Shown here: in pieces, positions 52,919 through 61,282 of the stretch
How the letters are laid out: each line of letters begins with the position of its first letter
Numbering within the stretch: the stretch's first letter is position 1
Source: Arthrobacter sp. cf158
Lineage (GTDB): Bacteria; Actinomycetota; Actinomycetes; Actinomycetales; Micrococcaceae
Direction: 5' to 3'
Assembly (NCBI RefSeq): GCF_900106835.1
Contig: NZ_FNNR01000004.1
Coordinates: 1-64,000, forward strand
DNA: 64,000 nt
Position numbers and translations under genes: made by a program
Notes under the pieces: model-generated
Databases searched by the model: none
What the model was told of the DNA's origin: nothing
Seen by the model: only the letters and a program-made list of their open reading frames with translations

Positions 52919-54178
52919 ATGGTCAATGGAAGCCGCATAAATTCTTCGAATCCGCAGGGAGGTCCCACGCCAGTGAACGAATCAGCCGCGCCCGGCCGCG
53001 TCGGTGATGTCCGCCGTCGAAATCTTTCGCTCGTCCTGGACTCCATTGCCCGCACCGGGGACGCCAAGCCCAGCCGCGCACAGCTCGCTGCCGGAACCGG
53101 ACTCACCAAAGCCGCTGTCTCCAGTCTTGTTGCAGACCTCGTGGAGTCCGGGCTGGTGTCTGAAGTTGGCCTCTACCGTGACGGGGAGCGGGGGCGGCCC
53201 GGGCAGGGGCTTGAACTCAGTGCGCGCCGTGGCGTTGTGGGCATGGAAATCAACGTTGACTACCTCGCTGTGGGGCTGGTGGATCTGGGTGGAAACCTCC
53301 GGTTTCATTCGACTGTCGAGTCGAGAAACCGCGGGCTTGCGCCGGACAAGGTCATGGAGCGCCTGGGGGCCCTGACGGCTGAGGTCAAAGCTGCGGCCGC
53401 TGCGGAGAACATCGCCATCCTGGGTGGCGGGTTGGCGGTCCCGGGGCTGGTGGATGAGCAGCGGAATGTTGTGGTGTCCGCCCCAAACCTCCATTGGGAG
53501 CGCGAGCAACTCAACCCGCAGTCGCTGCTGGAAGGCGCGCCCCTTGGTGTCCGGCTGTCCAATGAGGCCAACAGTGCGGCTCTCGGGGAGCTTTGGTATG
53601 GCGCCGGGCAGCCGGATTTCCTCTACGTGTCCGGCGAGGTCGGCGTTGGTGGCGGGGTCATTATTGCTTCGGAGCTCTATACCGGACCCGGCGGCTCGGC
53701 GGGCGAACTTGGCCACATTGTGGTGCACCCGGAAGGTCCGGCCTGCTCCTGTGGGGGGTCGGGATGCCTGGAAACCTTCGCCGGCCAGGAGGCCATTTTT
53801 GAGGCCGCCGGGACCCCCGCAGGCTCGCTGGGCGAACGCACGCACCTGCTGCTTGGCGCCCTCGCCGCGGAGGATCCCCGGGCCACCAAAGCCGTTCACG
53901 ACGCCGGGAGGTACTTGGGCATTGCGCTCGCATCTTCTGCCCGGCTGATGGACATTGAAGCCGTGGTCCTCGGTGGCCACTTCGCTTTGCTGGCGGACTG
54001 GCTCAAGCCCTCGCTGCTTTCAAGTCTGGAGCGTTATGCGCCGGGGTTGCTGGATCCAAGCCGCCTGACGGTGTCCGGCCTGGAGCATTCCGGGACTCTC
54101 TTGGGCGCAGCGGGACAAGTAATCCGCTCCGTCATTGAGTCGCCCTTCGAGTTCCTGTTGGCCAGCAAGCTGGCGTAG
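52919..54178 (+). CDS. ROK family regulator (XylR-type)
   Basis: 419 residues. The N-terminal winged helix (VGDVRRRNLSLVLDSIARTGDAKPSRAQLAAGTGLTKAAVSSLVADLVESGLVSEVG) is followed by a ROK sugar kinase-like domain with HIVVHPEGPACSCGGSGCLETFAGQEAI, the zinc site with CxCGxxGCLE. ROK repressors with this architecture include XylR. It is divergent from xylA with an inverted repeat between. It is probably a xylose-responsive repressor; ligand inferred from context. ATG 52919 is used; GTG 52973 is an alternative. Confidence 0.9.
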   Translation: MVNGSRINSSNPQGGPTPVNESAAPGRVGDVRRRNLSLVLDSIARTGDAKPSRAQLAAGTGLTKAAVSSLVADLVESGLVSEVGLYRDGERGRPGQGLELSARRGVVGMEINVDYLAVGLVDLGGNLRFHSTVESRNRGLAPDKVMERLGALTAEVKAAAAAENIAILGGGLAVPGLVDEQRNVVVSAPNLHWEREQLNPQSLLEGAPLGVRLSNEANSAALGELWYGAGQPDFLYVSGEVGVGGGVIIASELYTGPGGSAGELGHIVVHPEGPACSCGGSGCLETFAGQEAIFEAAGTPAGSLGERTHLLLGALAAEDPRATKAVHDAGRYLGIALASSARLMDIEAVVLGGHFALLADWLKPSLLSSLERYAPGLLDPSRLTVSGLEHSGTLLGAAGQVIRSVIESPFEFLLASKLA

Positions 54179-54321
54179 TCGGAAATCCCGGTGGCCGCCT
54201 TGCGCGGTACCCGGCGATGGCGTTTGCATCAGGGGAGGGCGGGCGCTTCCCTTGGATCATCAGTATGCTTACTATTGTTGGGTCAGTTACTCGCGCAAAC
54301 TACCCCACGGACGAGTGCCCC

Positions 54322-55401
54322 ATGACTACACAAGACTCAGCCCAGACCAGCGCAGCCAAGGCCAGGACCGCTCCTTCCCCGGAGGACCCCCGCAAGCCGG
54401 ACAGCCCCAACGACCTCGCCAAACCCACCTGGATGTACATCGCCAAGCGGACCCTGCGGGAGTTCACCAAGGACCAATGTCCGGACGCCGCTGCCGGCCT
54501 CACCTACTACGGTGTCCTTGCCCTGTTCCCTGCGCTCCTTGCCTTGGTATCCCTGCTGGGAATCTTCGGGGACGCAGGGAAGACCACGTCCGCACTGCTG
54601 GATATCGTGCAGCAGTTCGCTCCAGGACCAGGTGTTGACACTCTGCGGCAGCCCATTGAGGAGCTGACAAAGTCCAATGCGGCCGGTTTCGCCCTGGTCC
54701 TGGGCATCGTGGTGGCCCTGTGGTCAGCCTCCGGTTACGTCACCGCGTTCAGCCGCGCCATGAACCGTGTCTATGAAGTGGACGAAGGGCGCGGCTTCAT
54801 CAAACTGCGTGGCACGATGCTTGCGGTCACCGTTGTGGCGGTTGTGGGGGCGGCGCTGGCAGCCGCGATGCTGGTTCTGAGTGGGCCGGTGGTGGAGGCC
54901 ATCGGCGGTGCCATCGGATTGTCGGAAACGTTCCTGACGGTGTGGAACATTGCCAAGTGGCCGGCTCTGGTGATCGTGGTGGTGGCCATCATTGCGGTGC
55001 TCTACTACTTCACTCCCAACGTCAAGCAGCCCAAGTTCCGGTGGATGAGCATGGGATCGCTGATTGCGTTGGTGATTTTCTCCGTGGCATCGCTCGGCTT
55101 CGGCTTCTACGTAGCCAATTTCAGCAATTACAACAAGACCTACGGTGCCCTGGCCGGCGTCATCATCATGCTGCTGTGGCTCTGGATCCTCAACATGTCC
55201 TTGCTGTTTGGTGCCGAGTTCGACGCAGAAATGGAACGTGGCCGCCAACTCCAAGGCGGCATTGAAGCAGAAGAAAGCATTCAACTCCCGCCGCGCGATA
55301 CCAAGAAGAGCGACAAGCTACAGGAAAAGGAAGACGCCGATATCCGTCGTGGCGAGGAAATCCGCGAAACCCAGAGCGACACAACACAAGGGGGCAAGTA
55401 G
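54322..55401 (+). CDS. YihY/virulence factor BrkB family membrane protein
   Basis: 359 residues. Four to six transmembrane helices lie between residues ~60 and 310 after a hydrophilic N-terminus, with DQCPDAAAGLTYYGVLALFPALLALVSLLG typical of the family and FYVANFSNYNKTYGALAGVIIMLLWLWILNMSLLFGAEFDAEMERGRQLQGG as the family hallmark. The C-terminus is charged (Lys/Asp/Glu-rich). Function of YihY proteins is unclear; early reports of RNase BN activity were not upheld. ATG 54322 is chosen since the upstream frame lacks support. Confidence 0.92.
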   Translation: MTTQDSAQTSAAKARTAPSPEDPRKPDSPNDLAKPTWMYIAKRTLREFTKDQCPDAAAGLTYYGVLALFPALLALVSLLGIFGDAGKTTSALLDIVQQFAPGPGVDTLRQPIEELTKSNAAGFALVLGIVVALWSASGYVTAFSRAMNRVYEVDEGRGFIKLRGTMLAVTVVAVVGAALAAAMLVLSGPVVEAIGGAIGLSETFLTVWNIAKWPALVIVVVAIIAVLYYFTPNVKQPKFRWMSMGSLIALVIFSVASLGFGFYVANFSNYNKTYGALAGVIIMLLWLWILNMSLLFGAEFDAEMERGRQLQGGIEAEESIQLPPRDTKKSDKLQEKEDADIRRGEEIRETQSDTTQGGK

Positions 55402-55406
55402 CCGGA

Positions 55407-55619
55407 ATGGAAACTTCAGTCATGGGCCACACCAAGCTCAAGTCCATCAAAAACGGCGACAGCGTACAGATCAACGGTGAGGTTTTCCGGGTCAGCGCCG
55501 TGCAGCCCCAGGAAGGCTCGCGGAGCATCACGCTTGAACTTCAAGCGCACGACGGCGGCTCGGTCACCTTGATCGGCCTGCCGAAAGCGCGGGTGAAGCT
55601 CGCTGCGCGAGCTTCCTGA
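55407..55619 (+). CDS. small hypothetical protein
   Basis: 70 residues, starting ATG 55407 five bases after the YihY stop and ending 57 bp before the globin. The sequence (KLKSIKNGDSVQINGEVFRVSAVQPQEGSRSITLELQAHDGGSVTLIGLPKARVKL) suggests a small beta-barrel, SH3- or KOW-like fold. I know no family name. High third-position GC and its spacing support coding. An internal ATG (55422) is possible. Confidence 0.65.
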   Translation: METSVMGHTKLKSIKNGDSVQINGEVFRVSAVQPQEGSRSITLELQAHDGGSVTLIGLPKARVKLAARAS

Positions 55620-55676
55620 GCCACCCTGAAGAGACGGCCCTTCCCCGACTGACCGCCCTCGTGCCATCGTTTCATC

Positions 55677-56126
55677 ATGCAGACGGTGTTTGAGGCGGCG
55701 GGTGGCAACGCGTTCTTTGTGTCGTTGGCTGAGGCCTGGCACATCCGGGTGGTTGCGGACGAGGTGGTGGGGCACGCGTTCCGTCACGGCGTGCGCCCCG
55801 AACACATCGAGCGGCTGGCCGCCTACTGGAGCGAGGCCCTGGGTGGCCCGCCGTTGTACTCGGGCACCTACGGTGACGAAACTTCCGTGGTGAGGATGCA
55901 CAGCGGGAATGGGCCACACGAGGAGATGGACCGCCGAGCCATTGAGTGTTTCGACCAGGCTCTGACCGATGTTGGGGTGGGGGAGGCACGCCTCCGGGAA
56001 GTCCTGCACGCCTACTTTGCCTGGGCCACTACCAACACAATGGCCTGCTACGAACACTCAGCAGAGGATGTCCCTGCAGGGCTGCTGATTCCCAAGTGGT
56101 CCTGGGACGGGTTGGAACCCGGCTAA
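55677..56126 (+). CDS. group II truncated hemoglobin-like globin
   Basis: 149 residues. AAGGNAFFVSLAEAWHIRVVADEVVGHAF, RLAAYWSEALGGPPLYS and VVRMHSGNGPHEEMDRRAIECFDQAL match the actinobacterial truncated globin family, with the histidine of RMHSGNG as the likely proximal haem ligand and the WSEALGGPP motif characteristic of TrHb2. Globins of this group bind O2 or NO. It is transcribed with or just after the YihY and small protein genes. The start ATG 55677 lacks a strong ribosome site. Confidence 0.82.
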   Translation: MQTVFEAAGGNAFFVSLAEAWHIRVVADEVVGHAFRHGVRPEHIERLAAYWSEALGGPPLYSGTYGDETSVVRMHSGNGPHEEMDRRAIECFDQALTDVGVGEARLREVLHAYFAWATTNTMACYEHSAEDVPAGLLIPKWSWDGLEPG

Positions 56127-56130
56127 AGGC

Positions 56131-56301
56131 TCAGGCTTCGGCGGGGAAACCCTGATCGGCGTCATCCCACCAGCCCTCCCAGGCGCTGGAGGTCAGCCGC
56201 ACAGAAACAGCGGGGGAGTGCTCGGTGTTGGATTCGCCGGAAGGGCCGCTGTGGCTGCCGCCGGCGTCAAGGAAAAAGTTCAGGGTCTTCAAGAGCATCA
56301 T
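56131..56301 (-). CDS. small hypothetical protein (56 residues)
   Basis: Reverse-strand frame opening ATGATG at 56301 with AAAGGA seven bases upstream and ending TGA at 56131. It reads MMLLKTLNFFLDAGGSHSGP, then a polar middle and a C-terminal SAWEGWWDDADQGFPAEA, with high third-position GC. No family recognised; the Trp-rich C-terminal end is notable. It converges tightly on the globin gene, with four bp between the stops. Too short for most ORF callers. Confidence 0.6.
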   Translation of the reverse strand: MMLLKTLNFFLDAGGSHSGPSGESNTEHSPAVSVRLTSSAWEGWWDDADQGFPAEA

Positions 56302-56823
56302 GGTGGTGTCCTTTCAGGGGTTTCGTGGACGTCTTTGTCCAGGTAAAACCAGCGTAGGTGGCCATTGTTTCCTCCCATCGACGCAATGTTTCAGCTGTGT
56401 ACCATTTATCTCACCTGCGCCTTCCAAGACTTACAGCTGACACAAAGGCCAGCGTACGGTCACCACCTTCTTTGAAACTCAAAGCTCCGCGACACGCGCA
56501 CAATTCGGCGTGTCCACCGATGCCAGCAATCAAAGTGGGTGGTGGCCGCACCGTTCACGAGCCAGTCACGCTGAAGGCCCGACGGCGGCACTTACCCAGC
56601 GTCGTCGTCGAGCCTTTTCTTGGGGTGGCCCGTGCGGCAGGGGCCACGCAGCTTCCTTTGTGCCCGGCAAAGGGGCTGGCGACGCCCGGATTCGGGTGTC
56701 GCCAGCGACTATGGGTGGCACAGGACAGCAAGAGCGGGCCCCTGCCGTGACCTTGGCAGGAGCCCGCTGGCTTTGGAGCGATCCTCCCGCGGCGCTTAGG
56801 GCATCCGCGGGAGGATCACGTTG
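56302..56823. other. 522-bp intergenic region with four hairpins
   Basis: No credible gene. Its second half holds a run of stem-loops: 56625-56631/56641-56647 (7 bp), 56676-56687/56694-56705 (12 bp, one G-U), 56732-56745/56754-56767 (one mismatch) and 56780-56792/56805-56817 (13 bp, perfect). The last is the probable terminator of the leftward isomerase gene. Confidence 0.7.
56780..56817 (-). terminator. hairpin terminator of the isomerase-DUF993-dehydrogenase operon
   Basis: Perfect 13-bp stem (56780-56792 with 56805-56817) and a 12-base loop, 7 bp beyond the stop codon of the reverse-strand isomerase gene. No T-run follows. Confidence 0.75.
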
Positions 56824-57666
56824 TTAGGCGAACGGGAGGACGAGCTCCGCGTAGCGCTGCTTCATGGTTTCCAGGACGCTGTCCCCATCGGCATCCCAGA
56901 TTTCCTGGTTGAAGATCTCAACCTCTACGTCGCCCTTGTATCCGGCGTCCCTGACCCAGGTGCCGATGGTGGCGAAGTCGATGACGCCGTCGCCCATCAT
57001 GCCGCGGGACAACAGCGCGTCCGCGGCAATGGGCAGGTTGAAGTCGCATACCTGGTAGGAGGCAATGCGGTTCTCATGCCCGGCGCGTTCGATCTGCGCC
57101 TTCAGTTCAGGATCCCACCAGACGTGGAAGGTATCGACGGCGACGCCGACATCCTTTGCGTCGTAGGGTGCGGCAAGGTCCAATGCCTGGCCAAGGGTAG
57201 AGATCAGCGCGCGGTCCGCTGCATACATCGGGTGCAGGGGCTCCAGTACCAATCGGACGCCGCTTTCAGAGGCGAAGGGAACCAATTCCTCGAGCCGGTC
57301 GGCCACGCGTTGGCGGGCGGCGACGACGTCCTTCTCACCGGGAGCAAGCCCACCAACCACCAGGAAGAGCTCCTGGGTGTCCAAGGCAACCGCTTCGCGG
57401 ACGGCTTCGAAGTTGTCGGCCAGCGCTGCGGCCTGTCCTTCGGCGTCGGCCGCCGTGAGGAAGCCACCGCGGCACAACGAGGAAACGCGGAGCCCGGCGT
57501 CCTTGATGAGCTTGGCTGCCTTGTCCAAGCCAGCCTCGGCAACACGGTCACGCCACGGCCCGATCGCGGGGATGCCCGCGCGGGCACAACCGTCAACGGC
57601 CTCAGCCAAGGTCCACTTTTTGGTGGTGGCGCTGTTCAGGGAGAGTCGCGAGAAATCGGAGCTCAT
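56824..57666 (-). CDS. sugar phosphate isomerase/epimerase family protein (TIM barrel)
   Basis: 280 residues of the xylose isomerase-like AP2Ec family. Metal-binding residues are suggested by LEPLHPMYAADRALI, VDTFHVWWDPEL, CDFNLP and the final VEVEIFNQEIWD. The substrate is unknown. Its ATG overlaps the DUF993 stop by 4 bp (ATGA). It is last in a three-gene leftward operon. Confidence 0.87.
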   Translation of the reverse strand: MSSDFSRLSLNSATTKKWTLAEAVDGCARAGIPAIGPWRDRVAEAGLDKAAKLIKDAGLRVSSLCRGGFLTAADAEGQAAALADNFEAVREAVALDTQELFLVVGGLAPGEKDVVAARQRVADRLEELVPFASESGVRLVLEPLHPMYAADRALISTLGQALDLAAPYDAKDVGVAVDTFHVWWDPELKAQIERAGHENRIASYQVCDFNLPIAADALLSRGMMGDGVIDFATIGTWVRDAGYKGDVEVEIFNQEIWDADGDSVLETMKQRYAELVLPFA

Positions 57667-58877
57667 GCGCCCACCCCGTTGATCCGCAGGAAGTCAGACA
57701 TCCGGAACGCGGCAAGTGACGGATCCTTCAACAGGCCGGCCTGGTCTGCCAGTTCGAACGTCTTGGCCAAGTGCAGTACCGAGCGGCCCGAGTGCAGGCC
57801 ACCCACCATCTGGAAACCGGGCTGCTTGCCGTTGAGCCAGGACATGAAGGCGATGCCGGTCTTGTAGTAGAACGTGGGTGCGCTGAAGATGTGCTTCCCG
57901 AGCTCGCGGGTGGAGTCCAGGATGGCGCGCCCTTCCGCACCTTGGCCGGCGTCGTACTTCTGCAAGGCGACCGAAGCGGCCGGGTAGATGGCCGCGAAGA
58001 TGCCCAGCAGAGCGTCCGAGTGGTGGGTTTCGTCGCCGTCGATCAATTCCGGGTAGTTGAAGTCGTCGCCGGTGTAGAGGCGGACGCCTTCCGGCAGGTT
58101 GGCGCGGAGGGCGACCTCGTGTGAGGCATCCAGCAGCGAAACCTTCACGCCGTCAACCTTGTCCGCGTGTTCACGGATCAGGCTGAGGAACGTTTCGGTG
58201 GCGACGGAGACGTCGTCGGAGCCCCAGTAGCCAGCCAGTGCGGGGTCAAACATGGTGCCGAGCCAGTGCAGGATCACGGGCTGGTCAACTTCCTGAAGCA
58301 GCGTCGAGTAGACGTGCAGGTAGTCGTCGGCACCGTTGGCAACCTTGGCCAGGGCGCGGGAGGCCATGAGGATGACCTTGGGTCCGGCCTCACTGACGAC
58401 GGCGATCTGCTCACGGTAAGCGTCGATGACGGCCTGGATTCCGGCCGCACCCTCAGGGAGCGTCGCAATGTCCAGCTGGTCGGTGCCCGCGCCGCAGGAC
58501 ACGAGGTCGCGAACGGACTTACCGGCGATAGCGGCGTTGCCCGCTGCCACGACGGAAGCGGCCTCTGCGCCGGTGCGCTTAATGAGCTGCTGGGTAGCGG
58601 CCCAGTCCAAGCCCATGCCGCGCTGCGCCGTATCCATGGCATCGGCGACGCCCAGGCCATAGGACCACAATTCGTGCCGGTAAGCCAGGGTGGCATCCCA
58701 GTCGAGCTGCGCCGGGGCGCCGGGGGTGTTGTCCGCAGCGACCTCGGGGATGACGTGCGCTGCGGCGTAGGCGCGGCGGGCAGTCAGCGGGGCTGTGGGC
58801 TTGACCCACGCAGTGGCGGGCTGGAGGCGGTACTCGCGGGTGCCGCCGTCGTCAGTGGGAAGAATCAGTGACGTCAT
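57663..58877 (-). CDS. DUF993 family protein (dihydrodipicolinate synthase/NAL-like)
   Basis: 404 residues. DUF993 belongs to the class I aldolase superfamily near dihydrodipicolinate synthase; DKVDGVKVSLLDASHEVALRANLPEGVRLYTGDDFNYPELIDGDETHHSDALLGIF contains the candidate Schiff-base lysine (~residue 245). Other marks are ATAWVKPTAPLTARRAYAAAHVIPE and the C-terminal MSDFLRINGVGA. Its catalytic chemistry is unreported to my knowledge. ATG 58877 shares a base with the stop of the dehydrogenase gene (TAATG), so the genes are coupled. Confidence 0.85.
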   Translation of the reverse strand: MTSLILPTDDGGTREYRLQPATAWVKPTAPLTARRAYAAAHVIPEVAADNTPGAPAQLDWDATLAYRHELWSYGLGVADAMDTAQRGMGLDWAATQQLIKRTGAEAASVVAAGNAAIAGKSVRDLVSCGAGTDQLDIATLPEGAAGIQAVIDAYREQIAVVSEAGPKVILMASRALAKVANGADDYLHVYSTLLQEVDQPVILHWLGTMFDPALAGYWGSDDVSVATETFLSLIREHADKVDGVKVSLLDASHEVALRANLPEGVRLYTGDDFNYPELIDGDETHHSDALLGIFAAIYPAASVALQKYDAGQGAEGRAILDSTRELGKHIFSAPTFYYKTGIAFMSWLNGKQPGFQMVGGLHSGRSVLHLAKTFELADQAGLLKDPSLAAFRMSDFLRINGVGA

Positions 58878-60046
58878 TAGAGGCTGATCTCCGGGATGTC
58901 GATGGTGCGGCGCTCGGCCGAGGACTGGAGGCCGAGCTCGGCCAGCTGAACGCCGCGGGCTGCGGAGAGCAAGCCGAAGCGGTGCTCGCGGCCAGCGACG
59001 ACGTCGCGCAGGAATTCTTCCCACTGCAGCTTGAAGCCGTTGTCCAGTTCAGCGTTGGCGGGGACTTCCTGCCACTGGCTGCGGAAGGATTCGGTAACGG
59101 GCAGGTCCGGGTTCCAGACGGGCTTGGGGGTGTGGGCACGCTGCTGCGCAACGCACTTGTTCAAACCGGCGACGGCGGAACCGTGCGTACCGTCGATCTG
59201 GAACTCAACCAATTCGTCGCGGTAGACGCGGACGGCCCAGGAGGAGTTGATCTGGCCGATGACGTCGTCGCCGCCCGGGGTTTCGAGTTCGAAGATGCCG
59301 TAGGAGGCGTCGTCGGCGGTGGCCTTGTATTCCTTGCCGGCCTCGTCCCAACGTGCGGGGATGTGGGTGGCGGTCTTGGCGTTGACGCTCTTGACCTTGC
59401 CGATGATGCCTTCAAGGACGTAGTTCCAGTGGCAGAACATGTCCGTGGTCATTCCGCCGCCGTCTTCCTTGCGGTAGTTCCAGGACGGGCGCTGTGCAGC
59501 CTGGACGTCGCCTTCGAAGACCCAGTAGCCGAATTCGCCACGGATGGACAGGATGCGGCCAAAGAAGCCTTCGTCCACCAGGCGACGGAGCTTGACCAGG
59601 CCGGGGAGGTACAGCTTGTCATGCACGACGCCTGCGGTGACGCCGGATTCCTTGCCGATCCGGGCGAGCTCGATTGCTTCTTCCAGGGTTTCGGCCGTGG
59701 GCTTCTCGGTGAAGATGTGCTTGCCGGCGCGAATTGCCTTCTTCAGGGTGGCGGCCCGGAGGCTGGTCATGGAAGCGTCAAACACGATGTCCACGGTGGG
59801 GTCGGCGATGACTGCGTCCAGGTCGGTGGACCATTCGGAGACTTTGTGGAGCTCGGCGAGCTCGCGGATCTTGGCTTCGTTGCGGCCAACCAGGATGGGT
59901 TCAACCTGAACCTTGGTGCCGTCTTCCAGGGTGAAGCCGCCGGCGTCGCGGATGGGGAGGATGGACCGCAGCAGGTGCTGGCGGTAGCCCATACGGCCGG
60001 TGATGCCGTTCATGGCGATACGGATCGTCTTTGTTTCGAAGCCCAT
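58877..60046 (-). CDS. Gfo/Idh/MocA family oxidoreductase
   Basis: 389 residues. The N-terminal Rossmann domain begins IRIAMNGITGRMGYRQHLLRSI, and the family motif is KHIFTEKPTAETLEEAIELARIGKES (EKP). A C-terminal domain has FGYWVFEGDVQAAQRPSWNYRKEDGGGMTTDMFCHW. It oxidises a sugar or inositol hydroxyl with NAD(P). ATG 60046 follows GGAG. It heads the leftward operon and is divergent from the LacI gene with two operators between. Confidence 0.9.
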   Translation of the reverse strand: MGFETKTIRIAMNGITGRMGYRQHLLRSILPIRDAGGFTLEDGTKVQVEPILVGRNEAKIRELAELHKVSEWSTDLDAVIADPTVDIVFDASMTSLRAATLKKAIRAGKHIFTEKPTAETLEEAIELARIGKESGVTAGVVHDKLYLPGLVKLRRLVDEGFFGRILSIRGEFGYWVFEGDVQAAQRPSWNYRKEDGGGMTTDMFCHWNYVLEGIIGKVKSVNAKTATHIPARWDEAGKEYKATADDASYGIFELETPGGDDVIGQINSSWAVRVYRDELVEFQIDGTHGSAVAGLNKCVAQQRAHTPKPVWNPDLPVTESFRSQWQEVPANAELDNGFKLQWEEFLRDVVAGREHRFGLLSAARGVQLAELGLQSSAERRTIDIPEISL

Positions 60047-60108
60047 GTTTTCTCCAGTGCCTTGTGTGCCGGTCGCTGTGCGGATGCCGGTGCTTGCTGA
60101 TGTCATGT

Positions 60109-60124
60109 GGGAAAGCGCATTCCC
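60109..60124 (-). promoter_or_regulatory. LacI-type operator 1
   Basis: GGGAAAGCGCATTCCC is a near-perfect palindrome centred on CGC, between the Gfo/Idh start (60046) and the LacI start (60245). Confidence 0.7.
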
Positions 60125-60159
60125 GTTGCAATCGATCATGCACCATGGCGCGCCGGGTT

Positions 60160-60173
60160 GGCAAGCGCTTTCC
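60160..60173 (-). promoter_or_regulatory. LacI-type operator 2
   Basis: GGCAAGCGCTTTCC has a perfect AAGCGCTT core with one mismatched flank. Its centre is about 50 bp from operator 1, roughly five helical turns, so looping or cooperative binding is plausible. Confidence 0.65.
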
Positions 60174-60244
60174 CGAAAATCGGAAGGGAACTGCCATAAT
60201 TTCCTTAGCGCCAGTCCCGACGCTTGCAGAAAAGGAGGGCCCCC

Positions 60245-61282
60245 GTGGCCGCCAGCACACTGAGTGAAGTTGCCCGTTTGGCCGGGGTTTCCCTGGCCAC
60301 GGCGTCCCGAGTCCTGAACGGCTCATCCCGAAAGCCGGCTGAGGACATCGCAGAGCGCGTCCGGGAAGCCGCCGACAAGCTCGGCTATGTTCCCAACGCG
60401 CAGGCACAGGCGCTCGCAAAGTCCAGTTCGGGCTTGATCGGCCTCATTGTTCACGACATCGCCGATCCCTACTTCGCGGCCATCGCCCGTGGCGTCCAGG
60501 AAGCAGCCCGCCAGCAGAACCGCATGGTGTTGCTGGCCAGTACATCCGGCGCCGCGCAGGACGAGAAAGAGGCAGTGGCCGCCTTTGCCGCCCGGCGTGC
60601 CGATTCCATCGTGATCGCCGGCTCGCGTTCCGTGCGCGCCGAGGACAAGCAGGGCAACATCGAGCTCGCCGCCGAGTTGGATCGCTACTGCCGCAATGGC
60701 GGACACGTGGGGGTTGTTGGCCACCCGGTAGTTGGGGCCTCGACTACCGAGGGTTACCACGTGGTGAAGGTCCCCAATGAGGAACTCGCCGCCGGCCTTG
60801 CTGCCGATTTGGCCGCCACGCACCACGGTGACTTCCTGATCATTGCCGGCCCGGAGGGCCTGTACACCTCCGACGACCGGGTCCGCGGCTTCCAACGTGG
60901 ACTCGCCGACGCCGGGAAGCCCGCTGCAGAGGTGATTCGCACCGGCTTCAACCGTGCCGGGGGCTACGAGGCCGGATTGGCGCTCGCAGACCGGATCAAG
61001 GCTTCCGCGGAACGGCTCTGCATCTTCGCCGTCAACGACGTCATGGCCATTGGCGTCACGGCGGCCCTGCGCCCCGAGGGTGTCTGGATACCCCGCGATG
61101 CCACGATTGCCGGCTTTGACGATATTGAAACCCTGCGCGACTTCCGGCCGGCCTTGTCTACCGTCCACCTGCCACTCGAGGACATCGGGCGTCTTGCTGC
61201 CGGAGATCCCGACACCCCTCCCGTCAGCGGCGTGGTCAAGCTCCGCCGCAGCACGGAAACGCCGGTGGAATCGCAGGCATGA
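60245..61282 (+). CDS. LacI family transcriptional regulator
   Basis: 345 residues. HTH TLSEVARLAGVSLATASRVLNGSSRKPAEDIAERVREAADKLGYVPNAQAQALA, then a sugar-binding domain (SGLIGLIVHDIADPYFAAIARGVQEAARQQN; FAVNDVMAIGVTAALRPEG; AGFDDIETLRDFRPALSTVHLP). GTG 60245 follows AAAGGAGG. It is divergent from the Gfo/Idh operon and likely represses it. Its stop overlaps the alpha/beta hydrolase start. Confidence 0.9.
   Translation: MAASTLSEVARLAGVSLATASRVLNGSSRKPAEDIAERVREAADKLGYVPNAQAQALAKSSSGLIGLIVHDIADPYFAAIARGVQEAARQQNRMVLLASTSGAAQDEKEAVAAFAARRADSIVIAGSRSVRAEDKQGNIELAAELDRYCRNGGHVGVVGHPVVGASTTEGYHVVKVPNEELAAGLAADLAATHHGDFLIIAGPEGLYTSDDRVRGFQRGLADAGKPAAEVIRTGFNRAGGYEAGLALADRIKASAERLCIFAVNDVMAIGVTAALRPEGVWIPRDATIAGFDDIETLRDFRPALSTVHLPLEDIGRLAAGDPDTPPVSGVVKLRRSTETPVESQA

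Noticed and set aside
56358-56827. Open frames in the 56.3-56.8 kb gap
   Set aside because: They have poor coding composition, no ribosome site, and run through four hairpins.
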